A stretch of 64,000 bases of DNA, taken from Clostridium pasteurianum DSM 525 = ATCC 6013. GTDB lineage: Bacteria; Bacillota; Clostridia; Clostridiales; Clostridiaceae. The translations under genes and the position numbers were made by a program. This document shows, piece by piece, positions 51,918 to 60,824 of the stretch. The notes below the pieces were generated by a model that saw only the letters and a list, made by a program, of their open reading frames with translations, had not been told where the DNA came from and searched no databases. The stretch spans positions 124,001 to 188,000 of the forward strand of contig NZ_CP009268.1 of the NCBI RefSeq assembly GCF_000807255.1, written 5' to 3'. The number at the start of each line of letters is the position of its first letter. Position 1 is the first letter of the stretch.

Positions 51918-52682
51918 ATGATTTTTGATTCACATGCACATTATGATGATGAGGCTTTTAATAAAGATAGAGATGAAGTAATAGAAGAGCTTAAGGAAAA
52001 TGAAATTATAGGTGTACTTAATTGCGGGGCATCTTTAGAAGGGGCTAGGGATTCTGTAAAGCTTTCAGATAAATATGATTTTTTTTATGCAGCAGTGGGA
52101 ATTCATCCAGAGTTTGCAGATGTGGTAAATGACGAAATTATAGAGGAACTTAGAAATCTATCTAAAAATCCAAAAGTTAAAGCTATAGGTGAAATAGGAC
52201 TGGATTATCATTATGAAGAAAATCCACCTAGAGAAGTTCAAAAGGATGCTTTTTTAAGACAGATGAAGCTTGCAGAAGAACTTGGATTTCCAGTAGTTAT
52301 ACATAATAGAGAAGCTCATGGAGATACCTTAGAAATATTGAAACAATTTCCCAAGGTCCGTGGAGTAATTCATTGCTTTTCAGGAAGTTTAGAGATGGCA
52401 AGAGAATGTATTAAATTAGGATACTATATTGGATTTACAGGGGTTGTGACCTTCAAAAATGCTAGAAAAACAGCAGAAGTGGCTAGGGAAATTCCGCTTG
52501 ATAGAATACTTCTTGAAACGGATTGCCCTTATATGGCTCCTGAGCCTAACAGAGGTAAGAGGAATAGGTCTGATTATATAGAGTATATTGCAGAGAAAAT
52601 AGCAGAAATAAGGAGGGATGTTCCAATAAATGTAAAAAATCAAGCTATATTAAATACTAAAAGGTTGTTCAATATACATTAA
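51918..52682 (+). CDS. TatD-family metal-dependent hydrolase (DNase)
   Basis: A 254-aa TIM-barrel hydrolase. Metal ligands are visible in IFDSHAHYDD, GEIGLDYHYE, FPVVIHNREAHGDT, GVIHCFSGS and LLETDCPYMAPEPNRGKRN. TatD proteins have 3'-5' exonuclease activity. RBS AAAGGAG fixes the ATG at 51918; the upstream ORF extension to 51870 is not supported. In B. subtilis yabD occupies the same place between metS and yabE. Confidence 0.93.
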   Translation: MIFDSHAHYDDEAFNKDRDEVIEELKENEIIGVLNCGASLEGARDSVKLSDKYDFFYAAVGIHPEFADVVNDEIIEELRNLSKNPKVKAIGEIGLDYHYEENPPREVQKDAFLRQMKLAEELGFPVVIHNREAHGDTLEILKQFPKVRGVIHCFSGSLEMARECIKLGYYIGFTGVVTFKNARKTAEVAREIPLDRILLETDCPYMAPEPNRGKRNRSDYIEYIAEKIAEIRRDVPINVKNQAILNTKRLFNIH

Positions 52683-53012
52683 TAGTATAAAATAGTATTT
52701 AAAGTTATTATTTATTTGATTATTATGAACCTTAATAACAATAATAAAGATATTTGATTACAGTTTGAATGTCTATGATTAAAATTATTAAAGGTATAGA
52801 TTAGATATATAAATTAATCATAAAATAATTAAATAAATTTTACTTTTACAATACTATTTTATTATTTATATGCATATAATTTAATAAGATTATCAACTCA
52901 TTTATTAATCTCCTAAAGTGAAATCAGTAATTGCTAAATAGTGGCTATTATACATTTATATTGATAAATATCATACTGCATTTTCTGGTTTTAACTAATA
53001 CTGGCAGAGAAT
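52683..53012. other. AT-rich intergenic region, no gene seen
   Basis: About 330 bases between tatD and the yabE-like promoter. Very AT-rich; no coding frame, strong hairpin or shared repeat noticed. Confidence 0.5.
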
Positions 53013-53042
53013 TTGACATTGTGTAAACTTTGTAGTTATAAT
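53013..53042 (+). promoter_or_regulatory. Vegetative promoter of the yabE-like gene
   Basis: Consensus TTGACA (53013-53018) and TATAAT (53037-53042) with an 18-base spacer. It overlaps the first codons of the longest frame and so shows that the true start is downstream, at 53074. Confidence 0.75.
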
Positions 53043-53073
53043 GTTAAGGATTCTTGCTGAAGGGGGGATTAAC

Positions 53074-54099
53074 ATGTTTAAAAAATTGAGAGATAATTTG
53101 TTCAATTCAAACAATTATTTTTCAAAGGGTTCTATTATAGCTCTAATAATGGTGATTATAATATTAAGTGTTACCATATATGCAAGAAGTATGAGAAAAG
53201 TTATAGTATTGTCTCTTAATGGGGAGACAAAGAAAGTTGTATCCTACAAAAATACAGTAAAGGATATTTTAGAGCAGAATAATATTAAAATAGGACCTAA
53301 GGATAAGATTGAGCCTAATGTAGACACAAAAGTGGAAAATGGACAAGAGATATATATAAAAAGAGCAGTAGGTTTAGAATTACTTGTAGATGGTAAAAAT
53401 TTAAAAATCAAATCTGGAGAAAAGTCGGTAGAGGATGTGCTGAAAGCAGAAGACATAAAATTAAATGACCTGGACAAAGTAAATCCTTCAAAAGATGAAG
53501 AGATTAAATCTGGAATGAAGGTTGTAGTGACAAGGGTCAGTATGAAGCAGGTTAAAGAGGAGAAGCCTATAGATTTTGAAACAGTTACTCAGAAAGATAG
53601 TACTATGGGCAGTGACGAAAAGCAGGTTGTCCAGCAAGGTACAGCTGGTTCTAAAGAAGTAACCACTAATATAACATATGAAGATGGAAAAGAAGTTGCA
53701 AGGAACATAGTAAGTGAAGTAGTAAAAAGTGAACCTGTAAAAGCCATTGTGAAGGTAGGAACTCTTGGAATTGTAAATGCAAACCGTGGAGGTGGAGGCA
53801 GAGTAGTTTATAAAAATAAAATCAGTGCAAATGCCACTGCTTATACAGCTGATCTGAATTTTGGAATAACTGCCTCTGGGACAAGAGTTAAGAGAAATGT
53901 GAATGGTTATAGTTCTATAGCTGTAGATCCTAGAGTAATTCCATTAGGATCAAAGCTTTATGTACCAGGTTATGGTTATGGAATAGCAGAAGATACCGGC
54001 GGAGCTATAAAGGGAAATCGAATAGATTTGTTTTTTACAAGTGAATCTGAATGCGTCAACTGGGGAGTAAGAGGAGTAGACGTATATATTTTAAAATAG
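53074..54099 (+). CDS. G5 and 3D domain cell-wall protein (YabE/RpfB-like)
   Basis: A 341-aa exported protein. One N-terminal membrane/signal helix (about 18-38), two DUF348 repeats (KVIVLSLNGETKKVVSYKNTVKDILEQ and LELLVDGKNLKIKSGEKSVEDVLK), a G5 domain (about 160-240), and a C-terminal 3D domain with DPRVIPLGSKLYVPGYG and AEDTGGAIKGNRIDLFF, holding the catalytic Asp residues of lytic transglycosylase-like enzymes. RBS AGGGGGGA before the ATG at 53074. Same locus as B. subtilis yabE. Likely a muralytic enzyme for growth or spore outgrowth. Confidence 0.92.
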   Translation: MFKKLRDNLFNSNNYFSKGSIIALIMVIIILSVTIYARSMRKVIVLSLNGETKKVVSYKNTVKDILEQNNIKIGPKDKIEPNVDTKVENGQEIYIKRAVGLELLVDGKNLKIKSGEKSVEDVLKAEDIKLNDLDKVNPSKDEEIKSGMKVVVTRVSMKQVKEEKPIDFETVTQKDSTMGSDEKQVVQQGTAGSKEVTTNITYEDGKEVARNIVSEVVKSEPVKAIVKVGTLGIVNANRGGGGRVVYKNKISANATAYTADLNFGITASGTRVKRNVNGYSSIAVDPRVIPLGSKLYVPGYGYGIAEDTGGAIKGNRIDLFFTSESECVNWGVRGVDVYILK

Positions 54100-54124
54100 G
54101 GGCTTAGTGCTCCTTGTTTTTTTT
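54098..54124 (+). terminator. Short terminator after the yabE-like gene
   Basis: AGGGGC-TTAGT-GCTCCT stem starting within the stop codon, followed by a long T-tract. The stem has one G-T pair, so it is modest. Confidence 0.75.
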
Positions 54125-54141
54125 ATTCTCATTATAGAATA

Positions 54142-54299
54142 AGGTATGTGAAAATAAATAGTAAGTTAAAGATGCGACGAATATTTTGAATCTAACAAGG
54201 AAGCAGGTTCCGAGGATAGTAGGCTATCTGAGGGTTCTGCTGATGCAGTAAGATTCAAAATAGGCTAGCTACTGACTTGATATTTATTTGAATATGCCT
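54142..54299. repeat. 158-bp structured repeat, copy E2
   Basis: Same orientation, length and internal hairpins as 51428-51585, with scattered substitutions. Left end AGGTATGTGAAAATAAATAG, right end TATTTATTTGAATATGCCT. The CTGCTGATGCAG hairpin keeps its arms while changing its loop. Flanked on both sides by TAA, a possible 3-base target duplication. Lies between the yabE-like gene and rnmV. Confidence 0.8.
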
Positions 54300-54407
54300 A
54301 AGTACATACCTTCTAAATAATTTCTAATATATATAATGTTGTAACATTAACGTTTAAGCTATATAATTTAGAAGAATATTTAAATGTTATTTGGAGGAAG
54401 GTTATTA

Positions 54408-54953
54408 ATGATTAAGGAAGTAATTGTTGTTGAAGGAAGAGATGATATTTCTGCCATAAAGAGGGCAGTAGATGCGGATGTTATAGCCGTAGGAGGCTTT
54501 GGAATAAATAAAAAGGTTATTGACAGAATAATAGATGCACAGAAGAGAAGAGGGGTAATTGTATTTACAGATCCAGATTTTGCAGGGGAAAAGATACGAA
54601 GAATAATAACAAAGAGAGTGAAAGGTGTGAAGCATGCGAGAATTACCCAAAAGGAGGGAACGAAGGCAGATGATATTGGAGTTGAAAATGCTGAGCCGGA
54701 AGCTATAATAAGAGCCCTTAAAAGTGCAAAGTATGAGCATAAGGAAAAAGTTCAGCAATTTAATATTCAGGATATGATATTTTTTAAGCTTACTGCAGAT
54801 ATTAGGGCTAAGGAAAGACGAGATGGTGTTGGAAGGTATCTTGGCATAGGTTATGCCAATTCATCTCAATTCCTGAATAGACTGAATAATTTTGGAATAA
54901 GTAAAGAGGAGTTAGTAGAGGCTATTAAAAAGGCTGAAGAGGAGATGAAATAG
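54408..54953 (+). CDS. rnmV: Ribonuclease M5
   Basis: A 181-aa TOPRIM nuclease that matures the ends of 5S rRNA. N-terminal TOPRIM motifs: [31 protein letters not shown] and [16 protein letters not shown] (Glu and DxD). The C-terminal half binds rRNA ([16 protein letters not shown]). GGAGGAAGG 6 bases before the ATG at 54408 sets the start, 24 bases inside the longest frame. It runs into ksgA with a 1-base gap. Confidence 0.95.
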   Translation: MIKEVIVVEGRDDISAIKRAVDADVIAVGGFGINKKVIDRIIDAQKRRGVIVFTDPDFAGEKIRRIITKRVKGVKHARITQKEGTKADDIGVENAEPEAIIRALKSAKYEHKEKVQQFNIQDMIFFKLTADIRAKERRDGVGRYLGIGYANSSQFLNRLNNFGISKEELVEAIKKAEEEMK

Positions 54954-54954
54954 A

Positions 54955-55797
54955 TTGGAAATTATTAATACAAAGGAGATAGTAAAAAAATACGGTTTTA
55001 AATTTACTAAAAGTTTAGGACAAAATTTTTTAATGGATAATGAGGTCTTAAAGGATATAGTAGAAGGTGCAGAAGTTTCTAAAGAAGATTTTGTGATTGA
55101 GATTGGGCCAGGGGTAGGTACTCTTACCAGGAAGTTATTAAATGCAGCTAAGTCTGTATGTGCAATTGAACTTGACAGTGATCTATTACCTATATTGGAA
55201 CAGGAACTAAAAGACTATGATAATTTCATGTTAGTACATAAAGATGCACTTAAGGTAGATTTTAATGAAATAACAGCCCGTGAAAAATCTGTTAAGTTAG
55301 TAGCTAATTTGCCTTATTATGTTACTACTCCAATAATATCCAAGTTGTTGACTGGGGGTTATGTTTTTAAATCTCTTACTATAATGATACAAAAGGAAGT
55401 GGCAGAAAGAATAGCTGCAAAGCCTAACTGTAAAGAATACGGGGCATTGTCACTACTTGTACAATATTATTGTGATACTAAAATAATACGAAAAGTTTCA
55501 CCGGAATCCTTTATTCCAAGGCCTAAAGTTGAATCTATAGTAATAAGATTAGATAGATTAAGTGAACCAAGAGTAAAAGTAAAAAGTGAAAAATTATTTT
55601 TTACAATAATACGAAATGCTTTTAATATGAGAAGAAAAACTCTTTGGAATGCACTAAAACAGTTAAAGTTAAGCAAAGAAAATCTTGAAAATGCATTTTT
55701 AGCAGCAGAGATAGATCCTAAGAGGAGAGGAGAAACCCTTTCTATTGAAGAATTTGGAAAGTTATCAGATAATATTTATGATATAATAAACCAATAA
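54955..55797 (+). CDS. ksgA: 16S rRNA dimethyladenosine transferase KsgA/RsmA
   Basis: A 280-aa enzyme making m6,2A1518/1519 in 16S rRNA. Motifs: [48 protein letters not shown] (catalytic NLPY) and [17 protein letters not shown] start with GAGGAGATGAAA upstream inside rnmV. Conserved rnmV-ksgA coupling. Confidence 0.96.
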   Translation: MEIINTKEIVKKYGFKFTKSLGQNFLMDNEVLKDIVEGAEVSKEDFVIEIGPGVGTLTRKLLNAAKSVCAIELDSDLLPILEQELKDYDNFMLVHKDALKVDFNEITAREKSVKLVANLPYYVTTPIISKLLTGGYVFKSLTIMIQKEVAERIAAKPNCKEYGALSLLVQYYCDTKIIRKVSPESFIPRPKVESIVIRLDRLSEPRVKVKSEKLFFTIIRNAFNMRRKTLWNALKQLKLSKENLENAFLAAEIDPKRRGETLSIEEFGKLSDNIYDIINQ

Positions 55798-55935
55798 TAA
55801 AATATGTTTTATTAAAAATGTCTAATATTTTTATGCTAATAGATAAAAAATAATTGACATTTTTTTTTATTTGTTCATTTTTAATTACTTCTCTCATATA
55901 TTATATTGTATAAATATTGTGGGGGGATAAAGAGG

Positions 55936-57822
55936 TTGAGTCAGAAAAAAAAATATAGCAGATATTTCATAATACTTCAAGAAGATGAAAAAGGATATGG
56001 CTTAGCATCAGACAAAGCACCAACCGGTTATGCCAAATTAGAGGTAAAGAACAGTAAATGTAAAGTTTCCTTTTATGTTCAAAACCTTAAAAAAGAAATG
56101 AAACCATATTATATATTACTTATTTGTGATAAGAAAGATAATAAGAAATTAGTTAAGCTTGGTGAATTAAATATAGACAATACTGGAAGAGCCGAAATAA
56201 GTAAAGAATTTACTCCTGAAAATATTGCATCTAGTGGAATTTCGGTGGATAAAGTTTCTGGAGCAGCGGTAGTTAGATCTGTTGATACAAATATAGTAAG
56301 TGTATTGAATGGATTTGCTGTTACAGATATTCCAAAGGACTGGAAAAAGTACACTTTGATAGATAATGTTGAAAAAAGAGATAATGAAGAAAAACAAAAA
56401 TCAGAAGAAAATAATACTATTAGTAAAGAAAATAAAACTTTTGATGAGTATGAAGAAAAAATAGAAAAGATTAAGGCTTCGGATTTAAAAGAAAATTCGT
56501 CTAAGGTACAAGTTAAAGAAGTTGAGAAAAAGGAAAATGATTTATCAAGGAATGATAATAAGGAATACGAAGAAGATAATATAGAGGGAAATAAAGATGA
56601 AGAAAAAAGATTATCAGAAGAAGATATTGAGGATGAAAATGTAGAAGAAGACTTAGAAGATATAAGTGAAGAGGAGATTGAGGATTCAAGAAATCTTAAA
56701 AACAAGCTTTTAAAGCATAAATCCAATAAGGAAAATAAATTTAACAAACATAAAAAGGATAATAAAGCAGAGAATAAAGATAAAGTTAAGGAAAAGCCTG
56801 TAGTTAATAAAGAGAACAAAGATAAAGCAAAGGAAAGTAATGTAATTAATAAAGAGAACAAAGATAAAGCAAAGGAAAGCAATATAATCAATAAAGAGAA
56901 TAAAGATAAAGCAAAGGAAAGCAATGTAATCAATAAAGAGAACAAAGATAAGGCAAAGGGAAGTAATATAATTAATAAAGAAGACATTACAGATATTAAA
57001 GATAATAAAAAAGTCGAAGATAAAAAGTATAATGTAAAAGAAATAACATCTGAATTAAAGTCAGGAAGTAATGAGATTAAGGACGTTAAATATAATTATA
57101 AAGGATCATTGGAAGAAAACATAAAATCATATGATAAAAAAGCTGAGGTAAATGGGTTAAAAGATAATATATCAAAAGGAAGAGATATATTAGATAACAA
57201 ATATGTAGGAAGTCCCTATAGCAGCATAATTTCAAAAGATAATAACTTAAATAATAATCTTAATTTAAAGGACAATATAGATACAGATAATAATATTAAA
57301 TCTTATAATGATAATTTTATCAATGATGATAATAAGGGAATACAATACAATAATGAAGATAATTTAAAGAAAGAGAAAAAACAAGTTGAACCTAAAACAA
57401 AATCATCAAAATTCTTTCACGGACTAACAAAAAATTTACAGAAGTGGAATGATGATTTTGAGGACCTTAGTAGATGTGAATGGTATAAGATTCCTATAAG
57501 ATCTATAGAGGATATGTATAAAGCTTCAAGTTATAATAGATACACTATATTATATTATCCTATGATAAGTTATTTCCCTTATATAATAAGGCATGGCCAT
57601 TATTTATTTGGATATAAATATGATAATGAGGGAAGAGTAAAATATATAGTTTATGGTATACCTGGTACAAAAGCTCATTACGATCAACCTTTTGGAGGAA
57701 AATTTGGATTTGTAAGCTGGGTTCAGGGGGAAAATAACAAAGGAAAATATGGAAATATGGGATATTGGTTATTATTCTATGATTTCAGAAAGTCAGTAAT
57801 AGTGATTCCTGTAAATAAGTGA
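55936..57822 (+). CDS. Large low-complexity protein with conserved ends (ksgA-linked clostridial protein)
   Basis: A 628-aa protein. N-terminal domain (about 1-130, KYSRYFIILQEDEKGYGLASDKAPTGYAKLEVKN) is beta-rich and conserved-looking. About 300 residues follow of extreme Lys/Glu/Asn/Asp composition, including four perfect-length 14-residue repeats at about 291-346. The last 130 residues are a globular aromatic domain (CEWYKIPIRSIEDMYKASSYNRY, FPYIIRHGHYLFGYKYD, GKFGFVSWVQGE). TTG start behind GGGGGGA. No signal peptide. The arrangement suggests a spore or coat-associated scaffold, in the place of B. subtilis yabG, but the function is not known. Confidence 0.7.
   Translation: MSQKKKYSRYFIILQEDEKGYGLASDKAPTGYAKLEVKNSKCKVSFYVQNLKKEMKPYYILLICDKKDNKKLVKLGELNIDNTGRAEISKEFTPENIASSGISVDKVSGAAVVRSVDTNIVSVLNGFAVTDIPKDWKKYTLIDNVEKRDNEEKQKSEENNTISKENKTFDEYEEKIEKIKASDLKENSSKVQVKEVEKKENDLSRNDNKEYEEDNIEGNKDEEKRLSEEDIEDENVEEDLEDISEEEIEDSRNLKNKLLKHKSNKENKFNKHKKDNKAENKDKVKEKPVVNKENKDKAKESNVINKENKDKAKESNIINKENKDKAKESNVINKENKDKAKGSNIINKEDITDIKDNKKVEDKKYNVKEITSELKSGSNEIKDVKYNYKGSLEENIKSYDKKAEVNGLKDNISKGRDILDNKYVGSPYSSIISKDNNLNNNLNLKDNIDTDNNIKSYNDNFINDDNKGIQYNNEDNLKKEKKQVEPKTKSSKFFHGLTKNLQKWNDDFEDLSRCEWYKIPIRSIEDMYKASSYNRYTILYYPMISYFPYIIRHGHYLFGYKYDNEGRVKYIVYGIPGTKAHYDQPFGGKFGFVSWVQGENNKGKYGNMGYWLLFYDFRKSVIVIPVNK
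56806..56973 (+). repeat. Tandem 42-bp coding repeat, four units
   Basis: Four head-to-tail units encoding NKENKDKAKESNVI or close variants, inside the low-complexity part of the preceding gene, plus partial units at each edge. Likely to vary in number by slippage. Confidence 0.9.
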
Positions 57823-57897
57823 AATGTGTAAGTTCTTAGTCGGTATAAGTAAAATGTACATGTCATGTGAATTTTATTTATGCCGTCTTCATTTTTC

Positions 57898-58027
57898 ACC
57901 TGACTAACTTGGCGTAAGTCTCCCATTTCTTCAAGTGGGAGCTGGACGCCAAGTAAGCCATGCATTTGCAGTTCTAAAATTCAGATGGGGTAAAAGAATC
58001 CCCACCTGAATTGAGAACTTGCTTCAA
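57898..58027 (+). repeat. Dispersed hairpin repeat, copy B (130 bp)
   Basis: Begins ACCTGACTAACTTGGCG, has hairpin 1 (ACTTGGCGTAAGTCTCCCA...TGGGAGCTGGACGCCAAGT), the spacer GCCATGCATTTGCAGTTC, then hairpin 2 (AATTCAGATGGGG...CCCCACCTGAATT), and ends GAACTTGCTTCAA. Two subterminal hairpins and an end in TCAA, without inverted terminal repeats, recall IS200/IS605 ends. Confidence 0.82.
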
Positions 58028-58078
58028 TATTCATACATATTTAGATTGAATTTACTAATAAGATAGGGGGATTTGTAA

Positions 58079-58660
58079 ATGAGAGTGTTGATTGTAGATA
58101 GAAAAAAAATAGGTGTAATATTTGTAGTTATGGGACTTATGGTAGTTTTATTTTCTGTAGGTATAAAATTAGATAATAGAATAAGAACTACAGCCTTTAT
58201 TCAAAATAATTTAGGGGCTTTAAAGGAATATTATGCAAAAGAACATAAAATAACTTATAAGCTTCCTGCAAAGTGGACAACAACTCAGCAGAGTTTTACT
58301 GGAGGAGAAATATTATATCACAACAATTTTACATCACAAGACGGCAGCATTCATGGTTATGTGCAGATATGGAATCTGCAAAATGATTTGAAAAGTTTTT
58401 TACAAAATAGCAAAACAACATCGGAAATTCAAAATGAATCAGATGATTTTAAAATATCAGATGTAGATATAAATGGCAATAAGGGATATCTAGTTACTTA
58501 TACTACAAAGGGAGTTAATAAGGATTATAATGCTTTTGAATATTTTGTAAATTATAATAATGTTTTTACAAGATTTGCCTTTTATGTAGAAAGCGATAAA
58601 ATTAATAGTAGTATACCAGCGGTATTTAAAGCAATAGTAGAAACTACAAAATATGAATGA
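58079..58660 (+). CDS. Membrane-anchored exported protein, unknown (PsbP-like)
   Basis: A 193-aa protein with one N-terminal membrane helix (about 10-30, IGVIFVVMGLMVVLFSVGI) and an extracellular domain of mixed strands: ITYKLPAKWTTTQQSFTGGEILYHN, GYVQIWNLQNDLKSFLQ, ISDVDINGNKGYLVTYTT and a final helix. The layout resembles PsbP-like lipoprotein domains in clostridia. RBS AGGGGG before the ATG. It and the next gene are bracketed by direct copies of the 130-bp repeat. Confidence 0.65.
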   Translation: MRVLIVDRKKIGVIFVVMGLMVVLFSVGIKLDNRIRTTAFIQNNLGALKEYYAKEHKITYKLPAKWTTTQQSFTGGEILYHNNFTSQDGSIHGYVQIWNLQNDLKSFLQNSKTTSEIQNESDDFKISDVDINGNKGYLVTYTTKGVNKDYNAFEYFVNYNNVFTRFAFYVESDKINSSIPAVFKAIVETTKYE

Positions 58661-58665
58661 TTATG

Positions 58666-58735
58666 AATAAGGCTTACCCACAGTAATTAATTTTTATATA
58701 TTAGAAATAGATTTATGGGGTAAGCTTATTTTTAT
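58666..58735 (+). terminator. Terminator after the 193-aa membrane protein gene
   Basis: AATAAGGCTTACCCA pairs with TGGGGTAAGCTTATT, followed by TTTATT; the loop is about 36 bases long. Confidence 0.7.
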
Positions 58736-58852
58736 TCATATAAAATACATAAAACTCAATTTGTTTAATCTTGATTAGAGTTAATATAAGACGTATAATA
58801 AATACTGTTTATAAGATAGATTTACAGGATATATTATAAGGGAGAGGTTTCA

Positions 58853-59716
58853 GTGAAAAAAAGGAGCTTAGCTTTAATAGTCATATTTATAGTAATAGCT
58901 GGTCTATTTTCTGGTTGTAGTCAGATTGATGCAGCAAAAGTTAAATTAGGTTTAAAAAATCAAGATTTTGAGTATATAAAAGAAGGAAGAGTAAAAAAAG
59001 TAGTTATACAAAATAGTAGGGATAGAGGCTATAAATTTGTAGTAACAAATCCTGTGGCTATTTCAGAACTATATGATATTTTATCAGATGCTAAGCCTGT
59101 AGATAGTAAAACTTCTCTTGACTCAGATTATATTTTTAGATTAGAAGAAGATTCTGACAAAGTTCATGAATTTAATTATGTAGTAGGATTAGATAAAAAA
59201 GATGGAGGAAATTTATATTCTAAAGATAAATATTACATAGTTACAAATAGAATTGATAATGATATATTAAACAATTTTACAGACTTAAGAACACCAAAGG
59301 ATTTTAATAAGCTCTATTATACATTTATAAAGAAATGCATTGATAGATATAGAGAAGATACCAAAAATAATGATAAATCCATTGGTATAAATATAAATGA
59401 TGATGTAGATGTAGCTAAATATATATTTTCTTATGATTTAGAGGATTTTAGAAAGTCACTTCCATCTAATGTAAAGCTGCTTAAAGATTCTAATGATTCT
59501 TGTGATGTAAAAGAGACCGTTATAACTACAGGATACAAGGCAGCTGGCTATGCAGATGAGTATAAATATAACGGAATAGAATATGATTCAATATATAAAA
59601 GTATAGTGACCTTTTATGATAACAATACCAAAGATACAAAAAAATATTATATGACAGCTAGATATAAGAATGGTTGGAATATAACTATTAGTGATAAAAA
59701 AAGTAGTGATTTTTAA
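58853..59716 (+). CDS. Lipoprotein, unknown function (YhfM-like)
   Basis: A 287-aa lipoprotein: MKKRSLALIVIFIVIAGLFS then GC with lipobox FSGC (Cys about 22). The rest is a hydrophilic domain with KKVVIQNSRDRGYKFVVTNP followed by ISELYDILSDAKPVD, a pattern seen in YhfM-like lipoproteins. GTG start behind GGGAGAGG. The stop codon TAA lies at the very edge of repeat copy C, so the repeat inserted exactly at the gene's end or may supply part of the stop. Confidence 0.65.
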   Translation: MKKRSLALIVIFIVIAGLFSGCSQIDAAKVKLGLKNQDFEYIKEGRVKKVVIQNSRDRGYKFVVTNPVAISELYDILSDAKPVDSKTSLDSDYIFRLEEDSDKVHEFNYVVGLDKKDGGNLYSKDKYYIVTNRIDNDILNNFTDLRTPKDFNKLYYTFIKKCIDRYREDTKNNDKSIGININDDVDVAKYIFSYDLEDFRKSLPSNVKLLKDSNDSCDVKETVITTGYKAAGYADEYKYNGIEYDSIYKSIVTFYDNNTKDTKKYYMTARYKNGWNITISDKKSSDF

Positions 59717-59845
59717 CCTGACTAACTTGGCGTAAGTCTCCAACTTTTTCAAATGGAAGTTCAACGCCAAGTAGGCCATGCATTTGCAGTTCTAAAATTC
59801 AGATGCGGTAAAAGAATCCCCACCTGAATTAAGAACTTGCTTCAA
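59716..59845 (+). repeat. Dispersed hairpin repeat, copy C (130 bp)
   Basis: Same length, orientation and structure as copy B at 57898-58027, with some substitutions. Starts ACCTGACTAACTTGGCG and ends GAACTTGCTTCAA. It overlaps the stop codon of the lipoprotein gene and lies upstream of the Mrp ATPase gene. Confidence 0.82.
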
Positions 59846-59902
59846 TTTATTGATAAGCATAAACAGTAAAATATATTTTTAAATAACTTGGAGGATTTTA
59901 TA

Positions 59903-60748
59903 ATGAGTAACTGTGATAGTTGTGCCAGCAGCAGCCAATGCAGCACAAAGGACAAAGAAAAATGTAACAGTAAAGATAATAAATCTATGCCTAAATATGG
60001 CAATATAAAAAATATAATAGGAGTCATAAGTGGAAAAGGTGGAGTTGGAAAATCTACTGTTACTGGTATTATTGCCACAAGATTAAGTAAAGCAGGTTAT
60101 AAAGTAGGAGTTTTAGATGGAGATATAACAGGACCATCTATGCCAAGGTTTTTTGGTGTCAATGAAAAAAGGGCAGAAATGATTCCTGTAAATAAGACGG
60201 AAGTAAAATTCATACCTGTAAAAACAAAACTGGGTATAAAACTTATATCACTTAACTTAATGATAGAAGAGGAAGACGAGCCTGTAATTTGGAGAGGTCC
60301 TGTAATAACTGGAGCTTTAAGTCAAATGTATGCTGATACAGAGTGGGGAGAGCTGGATTATCTTATTATAGATATGCCACCTGGAACTGGGGATATAGCT
60401 TTAACTGTTATGCAGACTATGCCTGTAGACTCCATGATCGTAGTTTCAACACCCCAGGATATGGTTTCCATGATAGTTAAGAAAGTAGTTACTATGATAA
60501 AGAAGATGAATATTCCTATAGCAGGTGTAGTAGAAAATATGTCCTATATAGAATGTAATAATTGTGGAGATAAAATAAGAGTATTCAGTAAAAAATCAGC
60601 ACAGGAGCAGGCGAATTATTTACAGATCCCTCTTTTAGCTGAGATGCCTATAGACCTGGATTTGGTTGAGAGCCTGGAAAAAGGTGAAGCTGAAGAATAC
60701 GTAGTAAATAGTAGTGAGTATGAGGCTCTTATACAAAAAATTATATAG
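59903..60748 (+). CDS. Mrp/NBP35-type P-loop ATPase (Fe-S cluster carrier)
   Basis: A 281-aa protein. Short Cys-rich N-terminus (CDSCASSSQCSTKDKEKC), then deviant Walker A GKGGVGKST (about 40), DGDITGPSMPRFFG, and IIDMPPGTGDIALTVMQT. The CxxC in IECNNCGDKIR is the bridging Fe-S ligand pair of Mrp/ApbC. Acts in assembly or transfer of 4Fe-4S clusters. GGAGG before the ATG at 59903 sets the start. The ferredoxin gene just downstream fits an Fe-S theme. Confidence 0.93.
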   Translation: MSNCDSCASSSQCSTKDKEKCNSKDNKSMPKYGNIKNIIGVISGKGGVGKSTVTGIIATRLSKAGYKVGVLDGDITGPSMPRFFGVNEKRAEMIPVNKTEVKFIPVKTKLGIKLISLNLMIEEEDEPVIWRGPVITGALSQMYADTEWGELDYLIIDMPPGTGDIALTVMQTMPVDSMIVVSTPQDMVSMIVKKVVTMIKKMNIPIAGVVENMSYIECNNCGDKIRVFSKKSAQEQANYLQIPLLAEMPIDLDLVESLEKGEAEEYVVNSSEYEALIQKII

Positions 60749-60824
60749 ATAGTATCATTGTCTTTAAATTTGGAAATAATATATATGTGATGCAAAAATA
60801 TATTGGTAAAGGTTGGCGAATAAT

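Noticed and set aside
56806-56973. Regular repeats that might look like a CRISPR array
   Set aside because: Units are 42 bp, contiguous, in frame and encode a peptide repeat; there are no spacers and no cas genes.
56109-56987. Long antisense frame of 292 codons, Ser/Leu-rich
   Set aside because: It is the reverse reading of Lys/Glu-rich codons in the low-complexity gene; no RBS and no family pattern.
57777-57965. 62-codon minus-strand frame sharing a GDLRQVSQV peptide with the N-terminal extension upstream of thiM
   Set aside because: The shared peptide is just the translation of the 130-bp repeat in both places; not a gene.
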